Below, one piece after another: positions 26,584 through 36,964 of a stretch of 64,000 bases of DNA (its first letter is position 1; the number at the start of each line of letters is the position of its first letter). The stretch lies in NCBI GenBank assembly GCA_030067835.1, contig CP092441.1:1-64000 (forward strand), read 5' to 3'. Both the position numbers and the translations under genes were made by a program. The stretch is from Chakrabartyella piscis. GTDB taxonomy: Bacteria > Bacillota > Clostridia > Lachnospirales > Anaerotignaceae. The notes below the pieces were generated by a model, which saw nothing but the letters and a program-made list of their open reading frames with translations, was not told the DNA's origin and searched no databases.

Positions 26584-27303
26584 TTATGCCAATGGTTTTT
26601 GGCTGATTTTCTTAGATTTTCTTGGGTATTGCTTTGGTGTTTCTTTGATTTTTTCTATAATCACCAAATTATGTGCCAATTCGGTATATGGGATTTGGAT
26701 ATCGATGATTTCCTTAACCACACCGCCTAAAATCTCCAATGCTACTTTGGATTCTTCCAATTCACGTGACACATCAGGACCTTTCAGTGCCACAAAATAG
26801 CCACCTACTTGTACATAAGGCAAGCAATATTCTGCCAAAACAGACATATTGGCAACCGCTCTTGACACACAATGGCTAAATTGCTCTCTAAATTCTGGGT
26901 TTTGACCACCGTCTTCTGCTCTACTGTGTACGAAATTGACACCTGAAAGTGCCAAGGAATCTGTCACTTCTTCGAGGAATGTCAGACGTTTTTGGAGTGC
27001 GTCCAAAAGGGTAATTTCCACATCTGGACATGCAATCTTCACTGGCACACCTGGAAAACCAGCACCAGTACCCACATCGATGATGGAGGAATTTTCGTCC
27101 AATTCCAGATATGGCACCAAACTCAAGCAGTCTGCAAAGTGTTTCAACACCACTTCCCTAGGGTCTGTGATAGCGGTCAGGTTCATTTTTTCGTTCCAGT
27201 CCAAAAGCAAATCGGAGTATGCCATAAACTGGTCTGCCATTTCTTCTGTTAAATTGACGTGCATTTGGTTTGCACAGTCCATTAAAAGTTGTTTGTTGTT
27301 CAT
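26584..27303 (-). CDS. rsmG: 16S rRNA (guanine527-N7)-methyltransferase
   Basis: 239 residues. SAM-binding IIDVGTGAGFPGVPVKI, EKMNLTAITDP near the N-terminus, and HSRAED and SRAVA further on match RsmG (GidB). It methylates G527 of 16S rRNA. Its place after mnmG and before noc is the usual Firmicutes order. GGAGAAT lies upstream of the ATG. The basic C-terminus is unremarkable. Confidence 0.94.
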   Translation of the reverse strand: MNNKQLLMDCANQMHVNLTEEMADQFMAYSDLLLDWNEKMNLTAITDPREVVLKHFADCLSLVPYLELDENSSIIDVGTGAGFPGVPVKIACPDVEITLLDALQKRLTFLEEVTDSLALSGVNFVHSRAEDGGQNPEFREQFSHCVSRAVANMSVLAEYCLPYVQVGGYFVALKGPDVSRELEESKVALEILGGVVKEIIDIQIPYTELAHNLVIIEKIKETPKQYPRKSKKISQKPLA

Positions 27304-27939
27304 AAATATTCTCCTAAAGGCAAAGTCAAGGTCAAGTGCAAGACCGTGGGACTCTGTCCCACCCCCAGCAAGCGTGCGACGCTTGACCCGATAGGCGAAA
27401 ACTACGTTTCCGCTGGTGGGATTGATGATGATTGTAATGAATTTATGGTTTTGGTTGTTGATTACGGTCGATTCGTGAATCGCACCTACCAGTGACGATA
27501 ATTTTACGTTTCATCGTAGGGGATGGCGTCCTCGACATCCCGTTTGGGTTTTTCGCAATGCATATTGGTGTTTTGTAGCATTGCGGTCGATTCGTAAATC
27601 ACCCCTACCAGTGACAATAATTTTACGTTTCATCGTAGGGGATGGGTTTCCCATCCTGTTTTGTTTTCGATTTACGGACACCCGCAAGGGGTATCCCTAC
27701 GAGTACCAAAATTTATATTTTGCCAATTTGTTGCATTGCATTTTGTAGGGGATAGCTGTGCTGTCCCGTTTGGTGATTTACCCAGTGCATATTGGTGTTT
27801 TGGGGTATTGCGGTCGATTCGTGAATTGCCCCTACAGTACCAAATATTCCCTATTTCTCTGCAAAAATGTAATTTTTGCTTAATGGGTCAAGGGATAAGT
27901 CCCTTGCAGGGTTTGGGACAGCGTCCCAAGGTCTTTCTC
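27304..27939. repeat. rsmG-mnmG gap: alternating array of seven REP-like palindromes
   Basis: 636 bp without a gene. Elements alternate strictly in orientation: reverse 27464-27489, forward 27515-27543, reverse 27583-27608, forward 27634-27660, reverse 27674-27701, forward 27744-27769, reverse 27810-27836. Spacers also repeat: AGTGAC(G/A)ATAATTTTACG between reverse and forward members, and GCATATTGGTGTTTTG between forward and reverse members. Copies of the GGGAC-AGA-GTCCC repeat flank the array at 27,309-27,370 (inverted) and 27,886-27,935. Confidence 0.85.
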
Positions 27940-29405
27940 TTATTCTTTTGATCTTGTTCTTTTTCTTTGTTCTAAGTAAATGAGCAGCACAGATATATCC
28001 GCTGGTGATACCCCTGTGATTCTGGAAGCATGACCAAGGGATTCTGGTCGAATCAAATCCAATTTTTGGCGTGCTTCGATACGCAAGCCTTGGATATCTG
28101 CATATACAATATCTGTTGGTAGGAGTTTATTCTCCAATTTCTTGAACTGATCCACTTGGCTCATTTGTTGGGCAATATACCCTTCATATTTGATTTGGAT
28201 ATTCACTTGTTCTTGAATTTCCAAAGTGAGTACTGGTCTATTTTCATCAAGAGGTGCCAATTTTTCATAGGTGAGCTCTGGGCGTTTCACAAGATCTGCC
28301 AATTTCACACCAGACTTAATGAGTGCACTATTGTTTTGTTCCAACAATTCCAAAACATATTCTTTTGGTGCTATGGTAAGTGTTTTCACCCTTGCAATTT
28401 CTGCTGCAACTGCCGCTTCTTTGTCACGCAATTTTTGCATACGTTCTTCATCGATAAGTCCCACTTCATAACCAATGGGTGTCAATCTTTGGTCTGCATT
28501 ATCCTGACGCAACAACAATCTAAATTCCGCTCTACTGGTCATCATACGATATGGTTCTTTGGTACCTTTGCTGATGATATCATCCACCAAAACACCGATA
28601 TATCCATCAGAACGTCTCAAAATCAAAGGATCTTTTTCTTGGATATAACGCACAGCATTGATACCACCCAACAAACCTTGGGCTGCTGCTTCTTCGTAAC
28701 CTGAACTACCATTGAACTGACCTGCACTGAACAAACCACCAATTCCTTGAACTCCAAGGACAACTTCAATTGTGTGGCATCGATACAATCGTATTCAATT
28801 GCATAGGCAAAACGAGTGATTTCGCAGTTTTCCAAGCCTGGTACAGTACGATACATTTCGATTTGCACATCTTCTGGCAATGATGAGGACATACCTTGGA
28901 TGTACATTTCTTCGGTGTCCCAACCTTCTGGTTCTACAAACAATTGATGGCGAATTTTATCTGCAAAACGCACCACTTTATCCTCAATAGAAGGACAATA
29001 TCTAGGGCCTGTACCTTCAATGACACCACCGTATAATGGGGATCTATGCAAGTTGGCACGAATCACATCATGTGTACGTTCGTTGGTATAGGTCAGGTAG
29101 CAAAGACCTTGTTCCTTTTCGATATCTTCTGGTGTATTGGTGAAAGAGAAAGGTACAATTTTCTCATCACCATATTGTGGTGGTAAAGGCTTATCCAAAT
29201 TGAAGGAAAAACAGGTGAACTCACTGGTTCTTCCTGATTTGAAAATGATACAAGCGATGCCCATATCCAATAGGTTTTGACTGAGTTTGGTTGCTGGCAA
29301 TCAAATTATTGGGTCCACAAGGTGTGATGGATTCCCCATGAAACAACGAGCTTTCATATAAGTACCCATACAAAGAACTCTGCTGATGCAAAGGAAACAA
29401 TGGCA
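27940..29405 (-). pseudogene. mnmG: tRNA uridine-5-carboxymethylaminomethyl modification enzyme MnmG, 5' truncated and frameshifted
   Basis: The C-terminal part is clear: [42 protein letters not shown], and LGHASRITGVSPADISVLLIYLE. The frame breaks near 28,740 ([11 protein letters not shown] runs out of frame before GLFSAGQF). From about 29,215 towards 29,405 the frame jumps repeatedly: [11 protein letters not shown] and [12 protein letters not shown] can be read only in different frames. About 140 N-terminal residues including the FAD-binding GxGxxG are missing at the junction with copy B. MnmG works with MnmE on wobble U34. The usual upstream mnmE is absent. Confidence 0.88.
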
Positions 29406-31005
29406 TGCCATGGTGAAGGAACACCAGCAAAATCGAAACAACCAAAACTGTGGAATAATCACAACCATGAAACAACCAAACCAAGATGTTTCATTTTATT
29501 CAGGAAGATAAATAATTGGAATGTCATTTTAGGGGCTTGTGCACGCCCGTAATGAGACTGAAGGATCTTAAAAACAACCAAAACCATAATTGTAGTAGGG
29601 GATGGGTTTTATCCCGTTGATTTATTAGAGGTATCTTATGAATATTGATTTTATTTCAGATTGCATGACCTTTTGTGTGTTTGCTGTGTTTGTGTTCATT
29701 GGGGCATTGTGGCTGGTAAAGATTCCAATTTGATGGCAAATATGGTGGTTTGGTGCTTCCATTCTGGCTGATTTTCGTTACCATCATCACAACATTGTTG
29801 ACTTTGACCATGACCTACTTCTATTTCTTGCAATTCCAACAGCAGTTCTTTGGTTTGTGTATGTGTCAGCAGGCTCTATTTTAACCCAGTCAATACGGTG
29901 ATTTGGAATTGATATTTTTAATTTGTGACGGTAGGAGAAATCTTACCGTTTGCTTTTTTGGAGGTGGATTCCATGAAATGTAAAAATAGCGAGTATGGTT
30001 TTTCTTTCTTTTATGGTGTCCGCCTGTACATCTACATCGGTCGAACCATCGTTGGCGGATTACAACAGATTACGGAAGAATTTTGGAAACACCAATTTTG
30101 GAGTGTACCATCACAACAGGAGAACAAATTTGGTGCGTGAAGTTTCCTTTGCTGTGGTTGGTGAACATGGTGCATAGTTACCAATACAACAAGCATATGA
30201 CTGGGAAACAAGAACCTATTGATTTCTCTCATAATTTCCAAGATATGAAAGAATATTTCACAGGATATGACTTTGTTTTGGGAATTTGGAAACCACATTG
30301 GTGGATTTGCAGCAGATTATCCCATGTTCAGTAAATGAGTTTATGGAAACCCAGATTGGGTTTAACGTACTTTCAACTGCCAATGACCATATATGGATGC
30401 AGGTGCTGCTGGAGTGGTGCGAACCTTGGATGTGTTGGATGCAGCTGGAGGATCACTTTGGCACATATCGTTCAGAAGAAGAACAAAACGAAATCTTAAT
30501 CATAGAAAAGAATGGTTTGGAAGTTGCGTTTTTATCCTATACAATGGTACCAATGGCTTGCCAGTGCCAGAAGATTATCTGGTGAATGTGGAACGAAACC
30601 ACAATGGTGGAACCAGACAAGCTGAAGAAATGGCAGACCTAGTTGGATGATGCCACAATGGGAAATAGTATGAATCGGCACCAAGGGAAATCCACAAAGC
30701 GTGGATAGATTTGATGATCAAAGTGGAGCAGATACCATATTTCAAGTCAAACATGTGTTGCAACCTATGGAATATCGCCAAATAGAACAACCAATGGCGA
30801 AATTACAAATGGCTTTGTCATTCCCTAGGAAATTTCATCTCATCACAAACAGATCCACCAAGAAATGCATCCAAGTATTGTATTTGACAGTGGAACAAGT
30901 GGTGAACAGACTTGCCAACGGTCAAAGAAGTGGAATTTATGCCAATTTGGACACAATTCCAAAACGTGAACTATCAAAATCATTTTGTGGTGCGTAGCGT
31001 TTACG
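29215..31005. other. Noisy junction: end of mnmG fused to an error-rich start of copy B
   Basis: Between the ATG of the CapA-like gene (582 and 29,973) and the GntR start codon region (1,831 and 31,178) the offset falls from 29,391 to 29,347. Copy B thus lacks a net 44 bases in 1.2 kb, scattered as small deletions. Noise of the same kind spoils mnmG just to the left. After about 31,005 the copies match. The first REP element here is also degraded (29,520-29,555). Confidence 0.8.
29638..29920 (+). pseudogene. Small membrane protein gene, copy B, degraded
   Basis: Counterpart of 239-530. It begins ATGAATATTGATTTTATTTC and reads a hydrophobic start (MNIDFISDCMTFCVFAVFVF), which supports the upstream ATG as true start, but it stops early through a missing base after GTTCATTG. 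Many small losses follow. Confidence 0.5.
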
Positions 31006-31181
31006 ATATGTTGTCTCTATCAGAAGAAGAACAAGATGCAATGATTCGAGCTAAGGATCAAGTGCGTCTCATAGAAATACATGACGAAACAGCCAGTTTC
31101 CTATTGGGCGAAGAAGTGCCCATAGAAGAAATACAAAATATATATACATTTCCAAAACCAGAAATAGTGGAGGAGGATTGA
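29973..31181 (+). pseudogene. CapA-like lipoprotein gene, copy B, many frameshifts
   Basis: Counterpart of 582-1834. The signal peptide region has already lost bases (CCATGAAATGTAAAAATAG), and the frame changes at least ten times before 31,005. From FVVRSVYDMLSLSEEE to the stop at 31,181 it is clean and shows the correct C-terminus that copy A loses. Confidence 0.8.
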
Positions 31182-31183
31182 AT

Positions 31184-31912
31184 ATGGAGAAAGAGTATAT
31201 AAAAGAATACGTCGATTATTTGACCGAGGATTTGGACAAAACCAACATTTCACATCAGTTGTTTTTGCGTTTCAAAGACTTGATTATAGAAGGCAAATTG
31301 CCAACAGGGTATATGTTACCCAATGAAAACACAGTCAGCGAGTTGTTGCATGTGGGTAGAAGTACTTTGCGTGAAGCATATACAGCATTGGCGGTGTTTG
31401 GGTTCATCAAACGTTCCAAAGCAGGCACCATTGTTTGCGAAGTGGAAGATATGATCCATGTAGCACCATTTTCTATGACAGTGCAAAACTCAGAATTACA
31501 CGATTTACTGGAGTTTCGGTATATGTTGGAAGCAGAAACCGCCAGTTATGCAGCCAAAAGAGCAACACCAGAGGATATTACAAAGATTCGTGATGCATAT
31601 GAGCAGATGATTTCCAATAAATCAGATGTCAATTTGTTTTGTGATGCAGATAGCCAGTTCCATACATACGTTTCAGAAGCGTCACATAATATGTTGCTTC
31701 ATAATACCATGATGGCGGCTAAGGAATCCTTTGAACATGGGATACGTCTGGCAATGCGTGAATCATTGACCCAAAACCCAAAAGCAATCGAAGTAACTTT
31801 GGATTTGCATGGGAAGTTGTTGCATGCAATCGAAATTGGCGACTACCAAAAGGCTTATGCTTTGATGCGTGAACATATTTCATATGTGAATTTGACAGTA
31901 AAATATGGGTGA
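31184..31912 (+). CDS. GntR/FadR-family regulator, copy B
   Basis: Identical in translation to 1837-2565 and with the same GGAGGAGG site. It is the first gene of copy B that lies wholly in clean sequence. Confidence 0.87.
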   Translation: MEKEYIKEYVDYLTEDLDKTNISHQLFLRFKDLIIEGKLPTGYMLPNENTVSELLHVGRSTLREAYTALAVFGFIKRSKAGTIVCEVEDMIHVAPFSMTVQNSELHDLLEFRYMLEAETASYAAKRATPEDITKIRDAYEQMISNKSDVNLFCDADSQFHTYVSEASHNMLLHNTMMAAKESFEHGIRLAMRESLTQNPKAIEVTLDLHGKLLHAIEIGDYQKAYALMREHISYVNLTVKYG

Positions 31913-32220
31913 TTTGGACTAAAAACGAATGGTGAATGGTGAATGACTAAAGACATTGATATCATATAAATGGATCATTTTTTTCTTAATAAAAACCAAT
32001 CATTATATAGTAAATACACATTATAATTCAACCTTGTAAATGCCCTAAAATACTTGATTTTTCAGGGTTTTTGTGATACAGTTGGTAAGGTTAATAAATA
32101 TTACTATTATATAAAATTTTAAAATATAAAGTTTACGTCCACGCTTTTCAAAGGGTGGCAGGGTGGTGGGACAGAGTCCCACGGTCTTGCACTTGACTTT
32201 AATCTTTTTAGGAGGAAATT
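31913..32220. repeat. Intergenic region before argS, copy B
   Basis: Same content as 2566-2872. It differs in the G-rich run before the GTGGGAC-AGA-GTCCCAC hairpin (CAGGGTGGTGGG here, CAGGGGGTGGG there), changing the offset by one. No gene seen. Confidence 0.55.
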
Positions 32221-33915
32221 ATGGATTTTAAATTGGAAATTGCAAAACAACTTTCTGTGGCATCTGAATTGCCAGTGGAAGAAATTTTGTTTATGTTGGA
32301 AGTACCAGCAAATAAAGAAATGGGCGATTTCGCTTTCCCATGCTTCAAATTGGCTAAAACATTGCGTAAAGCACCACCAATGATCGCAAATGACATCAAA
32401 GAAAAACTTGTGATCGGCGATGCAATTCGTGAAATCAACGTAGTGGGCGCATACATTAATTTCTTTGTGAACCAAGGAAACTTTACAGAATCCGTTTTGA
32501 CAAAGGTGTTGGCAGAAGGCACTGCATATGGTCATAGCACTTTGGGTGCTGGCAAAGCAGTGGTAGTGGATTATTCTTCACCAAATATCGCAAAACCATT
32601 CCATGTTGGGCATTTGCGTTCCACAGTAATCGGTAATGCAATTTGCAAAATCCACCAAGCACTTGGCTACACTGTAGAAGGTGTCAACCATCTTGGCGAT
32701 TGGGGTACACAATTCGGTAAATTGATTGTGGCATACAAACTTTGGGGTTCCAAGGAAGCAGTAGAAACAGGTGGAATCCAAGAATTGATGCGTATTTATG
32801 TATTGTTCCACGATGCAGCCAAAGAAAAAGACGAATTGAACGATGAAGCTCGTGGTTGGTTCGTGAAAATGCAAGATGGTGACGAAGAAGCGTTGACTTT
32901 GTGGAAATGGTTCTACGATATCAGCATCAAAGAATTCGATCGAGTTTATGAAATGCTTGGTGTGAAATTCGATGCATACACAGGCGAAAGCTTCTATAAT
33001 GATAAAATGGCTCCAGTTGTGGAAGAATTGAAAGAAAAAAATATCCTCAAAGAGAGCGAAGGTGCTATGATTGTCGATTTGGAAGACAAAAATATGCCAC
33101 CATGTTTGATTATTCGTAAAGATGGCGGTACATTATACGCAACTCGTGATATCACAGCTGCTTTGTATCGTAAAAAAACATACGATTTCGTAAAATGTAT
33201 CTATTTGACAGCTTTGGATCAAAACTTGCACTTTGCACAATGGTTTGAAGTCATCAATCGTATGGGATATGATTGGTACAAAGATTTGGTGCATGTACCA
33301 TTTGGTTTGGTTAGTCTCGAAAGTGGTAAATTGTCCACTCGTCAAGGAAATGTTATCTTGATGGAAGATTTGCTCAACCAAGCAATTGCTGAAACAGGCA
33401 AAATCATCGAAGAAAAGAATCCAAACTTGGAAAATAAAGAAGAAATTGCGAAACAAGTGGGTATCGGTGCTGTTATTTTCAATGATTTGTACAATGGTCG
33501 AATCAAAGACGTTGTATTCTCTTGGGAAAGAATGCTCAACTTCGATGGTGAAACTGGCCCTTATGTGCAATACACACATGCCAGAGCTTGTAGTATCTTG
33601 AAAAAAGCAGGAGATGTTTCCTTTGCAGATGTGGATTATTCTTTGATTTCTGATGAAGCATCCATGGATGTTTGTAAATTATTGGCTGATTTTCCTGTGA
33701 AATTGGAAGATGCAGCAAGAAAATACGAACCATCTATCGTTACAAGACATATGGTTGCAATTTCTCAAGCCTTCAATAAATTCTACCATGACAACCCAAT
33801 CCTTAATAGTGAAGATGATGTGAAATTGGCTAGACTTGCAGTGGTAGTGGCAACCAAAACAGTTCTCAAAGAAGGACTTCGCATTTTGGGTATCAATGCA
33901 CCAGAACAAATGTAA
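32221..33915 (+). CDS. argS: Arginyl-tRNA synthetase (intact copy)
   Basis: 564 residues. Class I synthetase: N-terminal additional domain (about 1-80), Rossmann core with DYSSPNIAKPFHVGHLRST (HIGH-type motif near 127-130), ESGKLSTRQGNVI (KMSKS-equivalent near 369), and the C-terminal DALR-type anticodon-binding helices from about residue 445. It charges tRNA-Arg. The AGGAGG site precedes the ATG, and the stop touches parS site 1. This is the copy to trust. Confidence 0.97.
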   Translation: MDFKLEIAKQLSVASELPVEEILFMLEVPANKEMGDFAFPCFKLAKTLRKAPPMIANDIKEKLVIGDAIREINVVGAYINFFVNQGNFTESVLTKVLAEGTAYGHSTLGAGKAVVVDYSSPNIAKPFHVGHLRSTVIGNAICKIHQALGYTVEGVNHLGDWGTQFGKLIVAYKLWGSKEAVETGGIQELMRIYVLFHDAAKEKDELNDEARGWFVKMQDGDEEALTLWKWFYDISIKEFDRVYEMLGVKFDAYTGESFYNDKMAPVVEELKEKNILKESEGAMIVDLEDKNMPPCLIIRKDGGTLYATRDITAALYRKKTYDFVKCIYLTALDQNLHFAQWFEVINRMGYDWYKDLVHVPFGLVSLESGKLSTRQGNVILMEDLLNQAIAETGKIIEEKNPNLENKEEIAKQVGIGAVIFNDLYNGRIKDVVFSWERMLNFDGETGPYVQYTHARACSILKKAGDVSFADVDYSLISDEASMDVCKLLADFPVKLEDAARKYEPSIVTRHMVAISQAFNKFYHDNPILNSEDDVKLARLAVVVATKTVLKEGLRILGINAPEQM

Positions 33916-33916
33916 T

Positions 33917-33932
33917 TGTTTCACGTGAAACA
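33917..33932. promoter_or_regulatory. parS site 1, copy B
   Basis: TGTTTCACGTGAAACA directly after the argS stop, as at 4565-4580. Confidence 0.95.
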
Positions 33933-33964
33933 TACCACCTTATGAAAATAGGGTGGTTTTTTAT
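33933..33964 (+). terminator. argS terminator, copy B
   Basis: The same ACCACC/GGGTGGT hairpin with T run as at 4581-4612. Confidence 0.75.
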
Positions 33965-34054
33965 TGCAACATTTTAAATATAATAATATTGTTGTATGGG
34001 CGATTCATGAATCGACCATAATCTTTAAAACAAAATTTTCAATGTAAAAATCAC

Positions 34055-34070
34055 TGTTTCACGTGAAACA
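34055..34070. promoter_or_regulatory. parS site 2, copy B
   Basis: Second perfect TGTTTCACGTGAAACA, 138 bp after the first. The divergent REP-like element lies between the two sites at 33,993-34,020. Confidence 0.95.
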
Positions 34071-34192
34071 TCCAGTAAAAACCAAAGAAAAAACCTGAAT
34101 TTTACTATGAAACCCCATCAAAATATGATATACTTAATTTATCAAACAAATTAAAATTTTAGAGTAAAAGCAGACAGAAAGGATAAAATAAT

Positions 34193-34966
34193 ATGGGTAA
34201 AGTCAGAATTATAGCAGTTACCAACCAAAAAGGTGGCGTTGGAAAGAGTACAACAGTCATCAACCTTTCTGCTTGTTTGGCGGAAGCTGGTAAAAAAGTA
34301 CTTGCAATTGACGTTGATCAACAAGGAAACACCACAAGTGGCTTAGGTTTGGATAAAAACGGTATGGAACAGACTATTTATAACGTGTTTTTAAACGAAA
34401 TTGGCATCGAAGATATTCGCCACAAAACAGTTGTAGATGGTTTGGAAGTGATTCCTGCAAATATCAGCTTGACTGGTGCAGAAATTGAGTTAATTGGAAA
34501 AGAAAATAGAGAATTTGTATTGAAGGAAGAATTGGCAAAAATCAAAGATGAATACGACTTCATTTTGATTGACTGTCCACCTTCCTTGAATTTGATTACA
34601 GTAAACGCTTTGATTGCAGCAGATACGGTTTTGGTGCCAATTCAATGTGAATATTTTGCATTGGAAGGGTTGGAGCAGCTCCTATATACCATCAATTTGG
34701 TGAAAAAACGCTTAAATCCAGAGTTGGCAATCGAAGGAATTGTGTTTACCATGTACGATGCAAGAACAAATCTTTCCATGCAAGTGGTGGAAGAAGTGAA
34801 ACGAAGCCTTGGAAATACGGTGTATCGCAGCATCATTCCAAGAAATGTGCGTTTGGGTGAAGCACCAAGTCATGGTTTGCCCATTCATTTGTATGATCCA
34901 AAATCAAAAGGAACAGAAAGTTATAGACTTTTGGCTGAAGAAGTTATGGATAAGGAGTGGAATTGA
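34193..34966 (+). CDS. parA: ParA (Soj), copy B
   Basis: Translation identical to 4841-5614. Here it is followed by an intact parB, so this copy shows the natural operon. Confidence 0.95.
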   Translation: MGKVRIIAVTNQKGGVGKSTTVINLSACLAEAGKKVLAIDVDQQGNTTSGLGLDKNGMEQTIYNVFLNEIGIEDIRHKTVVDGLEVIPANISLTGAEIELIGKENREFVLKEELAKIKDEYDFILIDCPPSLNLITVNALIAADTVLVPIQCEYFALEGLEQLLYTINLVKKRLNPELAIEGIVFTMYDARTNLSMQVVEEVKRSLGNTVYRSIIPRNVRLGEAPSHGLPIHLYDPKSKGTESYRLLAEEVMDKEWN

Positions 34967-35874
34967 TGGCTGTAAAGAAAAAAGGACTTGGATCCAAAGG
35001 ACTTGGAATCGAAGCATTGATCAATACAAAAATGGACGATTTGAAGGAAACAGCAATGCAAAACACTGCACAAATGGGTGATTCTTCACCAAAAGAGCTG
35101 GATTTGGATATGATTGAGCCAAATCGTAAACAACCACGTCGTTATTTTGATGAAAAAGCATTGGAAGAATTGGCTACATCCCTCAAAACCTATGGTATGA
35201 TTCAACCAGTAGTGGTACAAAAAAATGGCGATTATTATGAATTGATTGCTGGTGAAAGACGTTGGAGAGCTGCAAAAATTGCTGGACTCACCAAAATTCC
35301 AGTGGTTGAAAAATCTTGGGAAGCTGGCGAAGCATTTGAAGTGGCTTTGGTGGAAAATATCCAACGTGAAGACTTGAATCCTTTGGAAGAAGCAGAAAGT
35401 TACAAGCGTTTGCAAGAAGAATTTGGCTTGTCACAAGAAAAAATTGGTGAAAAAGTAGGCAAAAGTCGCTCCAATATCACAAATATGATGCGTTTGTTGC
35501 AATTGGACAATCGTGTGAAGAATTTCCTTTGGGAAAATAAGATTTCTGTTGGACATGCACGTGCTTTGCTTGCCATTACCGATGGTGAAGCACAATTTGA
35601 TATGGCAGAACACGTCATTGATGAGGAATGCAGTGTGCGTGAAACTGAAGTTTTGGTGAAAAAATTCTTGGAACCAGAAGAAGAAACCACCAAACCAGAA
35701 AAAGAAGTGGCTGCATTGGTCAATAAACGTGAATTGGAAGACTCTTTGAAATCCATTTTCGCTACAAAAGTGAAGATTTCAGCAAACAAAAACAAAGGAA
35801 AAATTGAAATTGCCTATTTCTCAGAAGATGAATTGGATAGACTTTTGACAATTATGAAACGGATGGAAGTGTAA
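34966..35874 (+). CDS. parB: ParB (Spo0J), intact copy
   Basis: 302 residues from the ATG that overlaps the parA stop; the GTG at 34,957 lies inside the ribosome site. In order: ParA-contact N-terminus (GLGSKGLGIEALI), ParB/Srx CTP-binding domain with GERRWRAAKIAGLTKIPVV (about 96-114), helix-turn-helix LSQEKIGEKVGKSRSNITNMMRLLQL (about 155-180), and a C-terminal dimerisation domain. It is a CTP-dependent clamp that loads at the two parS sites upstream and spreads. The DUF4446 gene follows 2 nt later. Confidence 0.97.
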   Translation: MAVKKKGLGSKGLGIEALINTKMDDLKETAMQNTAQMGDSSPKELDLDMIEPNRKQPRRYFDEKALEELATSLKTYGMIQPVVVQKNGDYYELIAGERRWRAAKIAGLTKIPVVEKSWEAGEAFEVALVENIQREDLNPLEEAESYKRLQEEFGLSQEKIGEKVGKSRSNITNMMRLLQLDNRVKNFLWENKISVGHARALLAITDGEAQFDMAEHVIDEECSVRETEVLVKKFLEPEEETTKPEKEVAALVNKRELEDSLKSIFATKVKISANKNKGKIEIAYFSEDELDRLLTIMKRMEV

Positions 35875-35876
35875 AT

Positions 35877-36920
35877 ATGAGCTTTTTGACAGATAATTTG
35901 GATTATGTGTTGCTTGGCTTTGGTATTGCTGTTTTGATTATGCTCATTTTTTGTATCGTTACATTTGTGTATGTGATGGAACAAAAGAAAAAGTATGAGT
36001 TTTTTATGGGTTCTAAGCGAAGACCTAGCCACAACTTAGAAATGAAATTGGAAGAATATTTCCGTGTTACAAAACAAGTAGAAGAAAATTACAACAAAGT
36101 TTTGGATATGGTGCTGGATATTGAAGAAAATATGCGTTCCAACGTACAAAAAGTAGGTTTGGTGCGTTACAATCCATTTGATGAAATGGGTGGGAATCTT
36201 TGTTTTGCGTTGGCTCTTTTGGATCAGGATGACAATGGTGTTGTGCTCAATGGGATTCATAGTCGAACTGGTTCTTTCACCTATGCAAAACCAATTCAAA
36301 TGGGTGTGAGTATCTATTTGTTGTCAGATGAAGAAATTGAAGCAGTAGAAGTGGCTAAAAATCAAACATTTAAGCCAAAACATGAAAAAATCATGAAAAT
36401 CAAGTTCCGCAAAAAATTCAAGAAATACGATAACCAAGAAAAAATGGTTCCTGTTGTGGAAAATGAAGATAAGAAAATGGAAAAATCACTGGGTGATGTG
36501 ACCCATTCAGAACGTGAACAAATCCAAATGGAAGAACAATTGGCAGGAAAAATTGCTTCTGTAGATGCCATCAATGAAGATTATTATGACGAAATGTATC
36601 CAGATGCAAGTGCTGAAGAACTGATGGCTATGGATGTGGATGTTTTGTCAGCACAATTGGAAAACTCCATTGCAAGTATGGAACAACAAATGGGACATGC
36701 ACATAGCGATGAAGAACTCCACGATATGGCAAAAAAAATGGCAGCAATTCTGCGTATGGAAGAAGTGAAACGTAAAAAAGATAGGGAACTTTCAGAGGAA
36801 GAAGAAGCACTTTCCAATACAAATTTGCGTCGTAAAGTACGTATGGAAAAACGTGTTTTGGTGGAAGAAACCGATGAACAAGTAGAAATTGAAGAAAAAA
36901 GTCCAGAAGATAAAGTGTAA
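35877..36920 (+). CDS. DUF4446 protein, copy B
   Basis: Translation identical to 6515-7558. The terminator hairpin follows at 36,926-36,964. Confidence 0.84.
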   Translation: MSFLTDNLDYVLLGFGIAVLIMLIFCIVTFVYVMEQKKKYEFFMGSKRRPSHNLEMKLEEYFRVTKQVEENYNKVLDMVLDIEENMRSNVQKVGLVRYNPFDEMGGNLCFALALLDQDDNGVVLNGIHSRTGSFTYAKPIQMGVSIYLLSDEEIEAVEVAKNQTFKPKHEKIMKIKFRKKFKKYDNQEKMVPVVENEDKKMEKSLGDVTHSEREQIQMEEQLAGKIASVDAINEDYYDEMYPDASAEELMAMDVDVLSAQLENSIASMEQQMGHAHSDEELHDMAKKMAAILRMEEVKRKKDRELSEEEEALSNTNLRRKVRMEKRVLVEETDEQVEIEEKSPEDKV

Positions 36921-36964
36921 AAATCAATGCTTGTTGTATGTGTATCGTAGAACAGGCATTTTTT

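Noticed and set aside
27464..27836. CRISPR array
   Set aside because: The repeated units alternate in orientation, vary in their stems, are unevenly spaced and have repeated spacers. No cas genes are present.
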